In this document: one piece after another, positions 7,441 to 12,328 of the stretch
Layout of the letters: each line of letters starts with the position of its first letter
Numbering within the stretch: position 1 is the stretch's first letter
NCBI GenBank assembly: GCA_000438115.1
Contig: FR903580.1
Location: 6,549 to 18,876 of the forward strand
Direction: 5' to 3'
Source of the DNA: Prevotella sp. CAG:617
Lineage (GTDB): Bacteria; Bacteroidota; Bacteroidia; Bacteroidales; Bacteroidaceae
Length of the DNA: 12,328 bases
Notes under the pieces: generated by a model
The model's input: the letters and a program-made list of their open reading frames with translations, nothing else
What the model was told of the DNA's origin: nothing
Databases searched by the model: none
Translations under genes and position numbers: made by a program

Positions 7441-7529
7441 ACTGCCCCTCCTGCGGAATAACTGAATTTTTTCTCCATCATTTCATTGATCATTTTCACT
7501 CTAATTATGCATGTTCTTTTATGCACCAT
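7437..7529 (-). other. Possible 30-residue small ORF
   Basis: From ATG 7529 an ORF of 30 codons runs to TGA at 7437 and overlaps the next small ORF by 4 bp (ATGA). The protein is basic and not recognised. The whole 302-bp gap 7314-7615 otherwise holds only the 15-codon ORF and the dyad. Start and reality are uncertain. Confidence 0.2.
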
Positions 7530-7615
7530 ACGGAAGGAATTAAAGACACAGGCAGACCTCATTCCGTAACAACCTCTACCAGGATGAACTACCAGCCATC
7601 ATGCCCTGCTGACAA

Positions 7616-7852
7616 TCAGCGTTTGCGGAGCATCCAAGTTCTTCCATCGTTGATTGAATAGAACAACCCCTTGTCTGTTGTTCCAAAAATTTCCCTACCC
7701 GAATCCATCAAATCAATAAAAGACCCGACATTGGATGAGCCATTATAACGAATCATCCAGGTACGGCCCTGATTGGTTGAATACTCGATTTTTTTACTGT
7801 CTTTTGGGGAAATACGAAGAATTTCTTTCCCACGGTTAATCATAATTGGCAT
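7616..7852 (-). CDS. Small Asp-box (BNR-like) repeat protein
   Basis: This 78-residue protein holds two tandem units: GKEILRIS...IEYSTNQGRTWMIR and GREIFGTT...LFYSINDGRTWMLR. Each ends in the Asp-box pattern S-x-N/D-x-G-x-T-W known from sialidases, BNR repeats and other beta-propellers. In full-size families such boxes stabilise beta hairpins and are not catalytic. With only two units this cannot form a propeller alone, so it is either a stand-alone mini-repeat protein, a multimer, or the remnant of a larger gene. It has no signal peptide. A TAnnTTTG promoter box lies 41 bp upstream, so it may be the first gene of the transcript that continues into the RecA-like gene. Alternative ATG at 7843. 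Function unknown. Confidence 0.6.
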   Translation of the reverse strand: MPIMINRGKEILRISPKDSKKIEYSTNQGRTWMIRYNGSSNVGSFIDLMDSGREIFGTTDKGLFYSINDGRTWMLRKR

Positions 7853-7892
7853 AGCAATGAAATTTTAATATTGTTTGTCACTATTGACACGA

Positions 7893-7900
7893 CAAAAATA
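7893..7900 (-). promoter_or_regulatory. Candidate -7 box upstream of the Asp-box gene
   Basis: The minus strand reads TATTTTTG here, matching TAnnTTTG, 41 bp before the ATG at 7852. A short dyad TGTCA-N4-TGACA (7876-7889) sits between box and gene and could be an operator. No other TAnnTTTG match was found in 7314-7615, so this may be the promoter for the downstream ATPase-DUF932-PLD genes too. Confidence 0.4.
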
Positions 7901-7984
7901 CGTTGCAAGCTATGCCATATTACGGCAGAGGTTTCAAAAAAATACGGTATTTCTTTATTTTTTTCCTCACCTGCTCGTTCAAAA

Positions 7985-8065
7985 CTGCATTCCTGTCCAT
8001 CCCTCAACAAGCCAAAGAGATAAACAAACAGGACCTGTGTCCACACGCGTAAGACAGGAATGCAG
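7985..8065. repeat. 13-bp perfect inverted repeat with 55-bp spacer
   Basis: CTGCATTCCTGTC at 7985-7997 is the exact reverse complement of GACAGGAATGCAG at 8053-8065. The 468-bp gap 7853-8320 contains no convincing gene; it holds the promoter box above, this inverted repeat, a duplicated GACCGGC motif near 8110-8140, and the hairpin-repeat element at 8168-8245. The inverted repeat could be a structured RNA, a protein site or the relic of a small mobile element. Confidence 0.5.
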
Positions 8066-8167
8066 CAGTAAGCCGATGTTTCCCCCTTCTGTCTGTACCT
8101 TGTTCCGGCCGACCGGCGCACATTCCGACGACCGGCCCATGCTTTTCAGAAAAAGTCAGCGCGTAAA

Positions 8168-8245
8168 AAAATAAACCCGGCGGGAAAAAATTTTTCCGAG
8201 CCGCCGAGTTTATTTTCCGAGCCACCTTTTTTGGGGAGAGAGGCC
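8168..8245 (-). terminator. Repeat-type hairpin terminator downstream of the flavodoxin gene (right copy)
   Basis: Sixteen-base arms 8168-8183 and 8201-8216 are complementary except one position, which would be a G-U pair in minus-strand RNA. The minus strand ends the hairpin with CCGCCGGG followed by TTTATTTTTTT, a strong intrinsic-terminator layout about 105 bp after the flavodoxin stop. An inner AT palindrome (8183-8197) fills the loop. CCGAGCC recurs at 8196 and 8217 (21 bp apart), and 8217-8245 closely matches 81-106, so this is a diverged second copy of the element at the window's left end, in the same orientation. Confidence 0.65.
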
Positions 8246-8320
8246 CTCAGGATGTCAGAATAATAACGGTAGAAATAATAAAAATGACAACGGTCGAATG
8301 TTTACGGCAATGACATAAGT

Positions 8321-8893
8321 TTACTGCATCTTCATTATATTGTCCGCCCAATTCTGAATAACCTTCCGACTGGCCCCATTCAGTAATTTGCCGTCTTGCC
8401 AATTCAAATCAGAATAGGTATTCCTTAATTCCCTTACACTATTGGTTATCCCACTTCCTCCGGAAGTGGCAAACGGTATAAGCATTTTCCCCTTCAAGTC
8501 GTAACTTTCAATAAAAGTATTGATAATTCGAGGGGCCTGATCCCACCAGATGGGATAACCGATAAAGATGACATCATAACTGCGAACGTCCACTGGTGTC
8601 TTTTTCAACGCCGGACGTGCCTTAGGGTTATTCATTTCCACAGAGCTGCGTGACTGCCGGTCGTTCCAATCCAGATCCTCGGAAGTATAAATCTGTTGAG
8701 GAACAATTTCGTACAAAGTGCCATCGGTGACCTCTGCAATCATCTGGGCCACACCGGCTGTAGTGCCTGTTGCAGAAAAATACGCAATTAACGGCTGGGG
8801 GTTGGTTTTCATGTTTTTTTCTCCTTTTTCTTGAGCGCAAGCGGCAAAACAAAGAGTCATTACCGTTGCTAACGTTAAAATAATCTTGTTCAT
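8321..8893 (-). CDS. Flavodoxin-like lipoprotein
   Basis: This protein has 190 residues. The N-terminus is a lipoprotein signal peptide with lipobox FAAC, cysteine at position 19, so the mature protein is predicted to be membrane-anchored outside the cytoplasm. The flavodoxin fold follows: IAYFSATGTTAGVAQMI (about 36-52) is the FMN-phosphate loop, IGYPIWWDQAP (near 110-120) the flavin-stacking loop, and FATSGGSGI (near 141-149) the third FMN contact. Length fits the flavodoxin_4 type common in Bacteroidetes. The likely role is FMN-dependent electron transfer or quinone/disulfide redox chemistry; the partner is unknown. It lies 28 bp after the CMD-domain gene and is followed by a hairpin terminator, so the two form an operon. 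An export signal on a flavodoxin is notable but recurrent in this phylum. Confidence 0.9.
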   Translation of the reverse strand: MNKIILTLATVMTLCFAACAQEKGEKNMKTNPQPLIAYFSATGTTAGVAQMIAEVTDGTLYEIVPQQIYTSEDLDWNDRQSRSSVEMNNPKARPALKKTPVDVRSYDVIFIGYPIWWDQAPRIINTFIESYDLKGKMLIPFATSGGSGITNSVRELRNTYSDLNWQDGKLLNGASRKVIQNWADNIMKMQ

Positions 8894-8921
8894 AAATTCA
8901 CTTTTTCAAAATAACCGTCTA

Positions 8922-10073
8922 TTACTTGATTTTCAATCCCGGTATCAGGGGGTTTACATCCACCAATTCCAGATTCCTCACCATAGAGAGCGTGCCTTGC
9001 TTGTATTTCTGAAAATGCGGGGTTTTCAAGTGACTTTCATAGGCAGATCGATCAGCGTAAATTTCCAAGATCGTCACTCGATGAGGAGCATCCTTTTCTG
9101 CAGCAGCATAGAGTGTCAACACACCAGGTTCCAGACGCATCGAAGCCTCTATTTCTTCTTTAAGAAAAGCATTGTAGGCATCCAATTGTGAAGGTTCAAC
9201 GATGATTTTTGACAAACGCACCACATTTTTTTCAGCAGGAACTGGACTGGCATATTCTTTTCGGATGATACCCAAAGCCTTGATAGCAGAAGGAAAGCCT
9301 ATATAAGGCAGACATTGAATAACAGCGGCGGTCAGCATCTCAGGCGTATTGCCCACGTTGATGTTACCATGATAATGTGAGTGGAGCTGACTATCGGCCT
9401 CCAGGGTAGCCAATACGCAATACCCCAACAGTTCACGCGTCTGCAAATCGAGTGCACCACGACTATATATTTCGCCAAAGAAATAGTCCGTAAGGAACTG
9501 TTCCACATCTTTACCCATATCGCCGGGTAAACCCTCCATTGCCGAAGCAATGCCGCCAGGATAAAGCTTGTTCTGAATCTTCTTTCCCGTTTCGTGTCGG
9601 TTGCTTTCCGTTACTACTCCCTGTTTTTTCAAAGGCAGGGAAATACCCCGTTCCTGAAATACCTCGTTTACAACCCCCACTGCATTCAGCATCTTCGGAA
9701 AACCTATGAAAGGAGCCGTGAGATACATCACTTCCCGAAGCTCTTCCGGAGTAACACCGACATTCAATGCAGCTCCGGCATGAGCTTTCAGTTGAGGCAA
9801 GGTCTGCATTGTAGCAAGAGTTATGCACGTAATCATTTCACGCTGTCTCAAAGTCAAATCGCCCGTTTGGAAGACTTCGCCGAAAATAAACTTTTGCAAA
9901 ATGTCCATCATTTCCGGATCTGTACCCTGACCTGTCAGTGCTTCGCCACCAAACATTGTGCGATAGTTCTGCTTGCATAGTTCTATTCTGTTCATTCTGT
10001 TGTCCACTGTCTGCGCCATCGTGGGCAAAATACTTGCCAACACGAAAGCCATAATTCTTATTACTTTTTTCAT
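8922..10073 (-). CDS. Secreted protein with two carboxymuconolactone-decarboxylase domains and a C-terminal ABM domain
   Basis: This 383-residue protein starts at ATG 10073; the upstream TTG at 10082 is rejected because ATG gives a clean signal peptide ending near AQ at 20-21. Two CMD/AhpD-like repeats follow, about 55-140 and 185-272. Each has the R-E...H pattern (E79, C83, H98; E214, C219, H233), then NVG.TPE and a P-(F/Y)-IGFP motif. Neither has the CxxC of true AhpD, so peroxidase-reductase activity is not implied. Residues about 283-372 resemble an antibiotic-biosynthesis-monooxygenase (dimeric alpha/beta barrel) domain: VRLSKIIVEP..LDAYNAFLKEE..., EPGVLTLYA, EIYADRSAYESHLKTPHFQKY. With the flavodoxin behind it, an envelope oxidation/reduction or quinone-like small-molecule function is inferred. 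Confidence 0.9.
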   Translation of the reverse strand: MKKVIRIMAFVLASILPTMAQTVDNRMNRIELCKQNYRTMFGGEALTGQGTDPEMMDILQKFIFGEVFQTGDLTLRQREMITCITLATMQTLPQLKAHAGAALNVGVTPEELREVMYLTAPFIGFPKMLNAVGVVNEVFQERGISLPLKKQGVVTESNRHETGKKIQNKLYPGGIASAMEGLPGDMGKDVEQFLTDYFFGEIYSRGALDLQTRELLGYCVLATLEADSQLHSHYHGNINVGNTPEMLTAAVIQCLPYIGFPSAIKALGIIRKEYASPVPAEKNVVRLSKIIVEPSQLDAYNAFLKEEIEASMRLEPGVLTLYAAAEKDAPHRVTILEIYADRSAYESHLKTPHFQKYKQGTLSMVRNLELVDVNPLIPGLKIK

Positions 10074-10166
10074 ATACCTCAAATTATAAACTCTTGCCTA
10101 ACCAGTAGGCTGTCTGTCGTTATAATTCAATTTTTTACTACCACAAAAACTTTTCAGTAAAACATA

Positions 10167-10186
10167 ATGCTATTCTAATATAGCAT
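10167..10186. promoter_or_regulatory. 20-bp dyad in the CMD-domain gene leader
   Basis: ATGCTAT (10167-10173) and ATAGCAT (10180-10186) are perfect inverted repeats around a 6-base spacer. The dyad lies between the candidate -7 box at 10208-10215 and the gene, within the predicted 5' leader, where a repressor could block transcription. Seen directly; role inferred. Confidence 0.35.
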
Positions 10187-10202
10187 GAATCCGACTTTTT
10201 AT

Positions 10203-10243
10203 GGGTACAAAATTACGTCAGATGCCGCATAATCTTTGTACCC
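10203..10243. promoter_or_regulatory. Inverted repeat GGGTACAAA-N23-TTTGTACCC with candidate promoter of the CMD-flavodoxin operon
   Basis: Nine-base arms at 10203-10211 and 10235-10243 are perfect inverted repeats, 32 bp centre to centre (about three helical turns). The left arm overlaps a minus-strand TAATTTTG (10208-10215), an exact TAnnTTTG -7 box for the CMD gene, implying a leader of about 125 bases. The right arm on the plus strand reads TAATCTTTGTACCC, one base away from the same promoter consensus. It may be an operator, or two opposed promoters. The rest of the 381-bp divergent gap (10074-10454) shows no gene. Confidence 0.45.
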
Positions 10244-10406
10244 GAAAATCGGCAATTCCTACCATTTTTACTGAAATCTTCATTCACTGAAACGATTATT
10301 TTTCCAAACTGTGAGAAAACATCCCCTTCTTATTCACAACGCCGCACCATAAGTCTTTTTTAATATAATTTACAGGCAAAGCCCTGCAGGTTAGGTTGCA
10401 AAAGCG

Positions 10407-10421
10407 TATTTTTGTACAAAA
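10407..10421 (+). promoter_or_regulatory. Candidate -7 box of the histidine kinase gene overlapping a TTTTGTACAAAA palindrome
   Basis: TATTTTTG (10407-10414) matches TAnnTTTG 41 bp before the kinase ATG at 10455. It overlaps a perfect 12-bp palindrome TTTTGTACAAAA (10410-10421), which shares TTTGTAC with the arms of the upstream inverted repeat. A second dyad, ACGATA and TATCGT near 10425-10446, lies in the short leader. No clear -33 TTTG was seen. Confidence 0.45.
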
Positions 10422-10454
10422 GTTACGATAATAGGCGTCCTATCGTTATTTTCG

Positions 10455-12328
10455 ATGAAAATCAGCACCTCTTTTAAAGTCACTTGTGGTTATGTGCTGC
10501 TGGTCGGTGTACTGGCGGGCATGTTCTACTATCTCTACCGGCAAACGCAGTCGGTGGCCCGCATGTCGGAAGTGGAAACACAAGTGGCCCGCCACCGGCA
10601 GGCTACCAACCGGCTGATGAGCTGGCTGCTGGAAGCCGAAAACCGCGCACAGGCCGTAAGCATGGGCCGAGAGGAAGCCTACCGCCCCTATGCAGCCGCC
10701 ATTGACAGCGTACAGGCTGCCATTTACAGCCTCGATACGCTGCAAACGGACTCCATACAGCATGCCCGTCTCGACACGCTGCAAGCCCTGGTCAACGAAA
10801 AGCGCGAAAGCATGGAGGTGCTCCTGGCCATCATGAACAAGAACCACGCGGGCCGTGCGCTGGAGCAGCGCATTGCCGACCTGCGCTCGGGCAAGGACCA
10901 GGTGACGGTAAACAATCCTACCATAACGGGCAAGGTGGTCAACGTGCAACGGTCCTACGAAATTGAAAAAAGCAAAAAGGGATTTTTCCGTCGGCTGGCC
11001 GACGCTTTCCGCCCCTCGCATACCGACACCACCCGCGTGCGTCAGGAAGCCAACGTAAGCGAAGGCGACACGCTGGAAGCCGACGTCAACGTGTCGGGAC
11101 GGGTGGCCGACGTGCTCGACGACATCAAGCGCGAAGCCGGACGCCAGCAAAAGGCACAGTCGAACAAAGCTGACGCACAGGCCAACCGCCTGCGGCTGAT
11201 GGGGCAGGAAATGACGCAGAGCATCAGCCGTCTGCTCAAGAGCATTGAAGCTGAAGAACAACGCTGGACTCAGGAAGCCCTGGCCCGCGAGACCACCATA
11301 CGCCGACACGGCGCATGGACCGTAGGCGGCGTGGCGGCTGCAGCCTCCACCCTGGCCTTGCTGCTGCTGGGACGCGTATGGAGCGACATCCGGCGGGCTG
11401 CACGCTACCGCAACCAGCTGGAGCAAGCCAAGCAGCGGGCCGAAGACCTGCTCCAACAGCGCGAACAGCTCATGCTGACCATTACACACGACATCAAAGC
11501 GCCGGTAAGCACCATTCTGGGCTATCTGGAACTGGCCGGACATCCGGCCGACAGGCGGCAGACGGAATTCTATATGAACAGCATGCAGGGCGCGGCCGAC
11601 CACCTGCTGCAACTGGTCACATCGCTGCTGGACTACCACCGTCTGGAGGCCGGAAAGATGGACGCCCAGCCGGTCAGCTTCAACCCGGCCCGTCTGGTAA
11701 GCGAAACGGCTGATGCCCTACGCCCGCTGGCCGACAAGAAAAACCTGCAACTGACCTGCCGCATTGAAGGCCCCGACACCAACCATACTTACTGCGGCGA
11801 CGCCTTCAGGCTCCGCCAAATCCTGAACAACCTGCTGACCAACGCCCTGAAGTTTACGGAAAAGGGCGGCATCACCCTGTCGGCCTGCATCACGCCCGAC
11901 CACTGGCTCCACTGCCGGGTAAGCGACACCGGCTGCGGCATGAGCGAGGAGGAGCGACAACACATTTTTGATGCCTTTACGCGGCTCAAGAGTGCACAGG
12001 GGCAGGACGGCGTAGGACTGGGGCTGGCCATTACGCAAAAACTCATTGACCTGCTCGGCGGCCGCCTGGAGGTGGAAAGCCAAAAGGGCAAGGGCAGCAC
12101 CTTCAAGGTCAGCCTGCCCCTGCAACGGACAGACGACGCGCCGGACGCCGCCACAGCGCCACAAGGCGGACAGGCCCGCTTTGACGGCTGGCGCATCCTG
12201 CTGCTTGACGACGACCGTCTGCAGTTGCAGCTCACCTCGGAGATGCTGCAACGCCTCTCCTGCCGGCCGGCTGACATTGCGGCCTTCAACCAGCCCGAAG
12301 ATGCCTTTGTGCGGTTGCAGGCAGAGCG
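10455..12328 (+). CDS. Hybrid sensor histidine kinase, 3' end outside the window
   Basis: The frame is open from ATG 10455 to the window end (624 codons). Order: TM1 about 8-28; a long extracytoplasmic, probably coiled-coil sensor region about 30-285 with no recognisable ligand fold; TM2 about 287-310; a short coiled coil; the H box TITHDIKAP with phospho-acceptor His345; the N box RQILNNLLTNALKF (454-467); the G1 box DTGCGM (491-496); an F-box-like IFDAFTRLK; and the G2 box GVGLGLA (519-525). A receiver domain starts WRILLLDDDR (579-588); the window stops before its phospho-acceptor Asp. This is a membrane kinase that should relay phosphate to its own receiver. The gene is divergent from the CMD-flavodoxin operon. 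It is far richer in GC and in CTG/GCC/GGC codons than its neighbours. The stimulus is unknown. Confidence 0.93.
   Translation, partial: MKISTSFKVTCGYVLLVGVLAGMFYYLYRQTQSVARMSEVETQVARHRQATNRLMSWLLEAENRAQAVSMGREEAYRPYAAAIDSVQAAIYSLDTLQTDSIQHARLDTLQALVNEKRESMEVLLAIMNKNHAGRALEQRIADLRSGKDQVTVNNPTITGKVVNVQRSYEIEKSKKGFFRRLADAFRPSHTDTTRVRQEANVSEGDTLEADVNVSGRVADVLDDIKREAGRQQKAQSNKADAQANRLRLMGQEMTQSISRLLKSIEAEEQRWTQEALARETTIRRHGAWTVGGVAAAASTLALLLLGRVWSDIRRAARYRNQLEQAKQRAEDLLQQREQLMLTITHDIKAPVSTILGYLELAGHPADRRQTEFYMNSMQGAADHLLQLVTSLLDYHRLEAGKMDAQPVSFNPARLVSETADALRPLADKKNLQLTCRIEGPDTNHTYCGDAFRLRQILNNLLTNALKFTEKGGITLSACITPDHWLHCRVSDTGCGMSEEERQHIFDAFTRLKSAQGQDGVGLGLAITQKLIDLLGGRLEVESQKGKGSTFKVSLPLQRTDDAPDAATAPQGGQARFDGWRILLLDDDRLQLQLTSEMLQRLSCRPADIAAFNQPEDAFVRLQAE

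Noticed and set aside
7305..7661. Plus-strand frame of 118 codons over the ATPase leader
   Set aside because: It overlaps the ends of two minus-strand genes and the dyad, is rich in His/Cys/Phe without a family pattern, and has no promoter box seen.
7840..8225. Minus- and plus-strand frames in the gap before the flavodoxin operon
   Set aside because: They run through the inverted repeat and the hairpin element, conflict with each other and have no domain; better read as non-coding.
10446..11639. Long minus-strand open frame of 397 codons opposite the histidine kinase
   Set aside because: It is antisense to a clear HisKA/HATPase gene in GC-rich DNA, where antisense frames stay open by composition; its protein is low-complexity and has no domain signature.
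11718..12289. Two overlapping minus-strand frames of 166-177 codons at the window end
   Set aside because: They are shadows of the kinase HATPase and receiver region; both cannot be real and neither shows any motif.
1..12328. CRISPR array, tRNA, rRNA or transposase/integrase
   Set aside because: No regularly spaced identical repeats of 25-40 bp, no cloverleaf-like segments and no recombinase motifs were seen; the 21-bp-phased element is too short and nested to be CRISPR.

Overview
The window looks like a piece of a Bacteroidales chromosome (Bacteroides or a close relative). This rests on TAnnTTTG-type -7 promoter boxes, the near absence of Shine-Dalgarno sequences, a lipoprotein flavodoxin next to a secreted carboxymuconolactone-decarboxylase-like protein, and a hybrid histidine kinase of a type common in gut Bacteroidetes. 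The genus is an inference from style; there is no rRNA or other marker.

Region 1 (about 110-8165) is an accessory, defence-like island read entirely on the minus strand. From its upstream end it holds: a tiny Asp-box/BNR-repeat protein (7616-7852); a 300-bp leader with two mini-ORFs and a 43-bp dyad; a three-gene unit of RecA/RadA-like ATPase, DUF932-family protein and single-HKD phospholipase-D-type nuclease (7313 down to 4888), whose two junctions are the identical TGATATG; then, from its own promoter, a WYL-domain regulator and two DUF262 proteins (4797 down to 190). Of the two DUF262 proteins only the last carries the C-terminal DUF1524 (His-Me finger) nuclease motif, so the pair resembles a GmrSD-type system with an extra nuclease-less partner. 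The WYL-DUF262-DUF262 unit is a familiar architecture. The ATPase-DUF932-PLD unit does not match any defence system I can name and is the best candidate for something undescribed.

The island is bracketed by two diverged copies, in the same orientation, of a GC/AT-alternating element with a 21-bp period (CCGAGCC phase). Each copy forms a long hairpin ending in a T tract on the minus strand about 105-110 bp past a minus-strand stop codon, so each probably also works as a transcription terminator.

Region 2 (8321-10073) is a two-gene minus-strand operon: a signal-peptide protein with two carboxymuconolactone-decarboxylase domains plus a C-terminal ABM domain, then a flavodoxin-like lipoprotein. 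Both are predicted to leave the cytoplasm. A 380-bp divergent intergenic region follows, rich in dyads and with candidate promoters for both directions that share a TTTGTAC motif.

Region 3 (10455 to the window end) is a plus-strand hybrid sensor histidine kinase truncated by the window inside its receiver domain. Its base composition (57-73% GC in two hand-counted 60-base lines) is far above that of everything to its left (about 42% in sampled lines).

No tRNA, rRNA, CRISPR array, transposase or integrase was seen.
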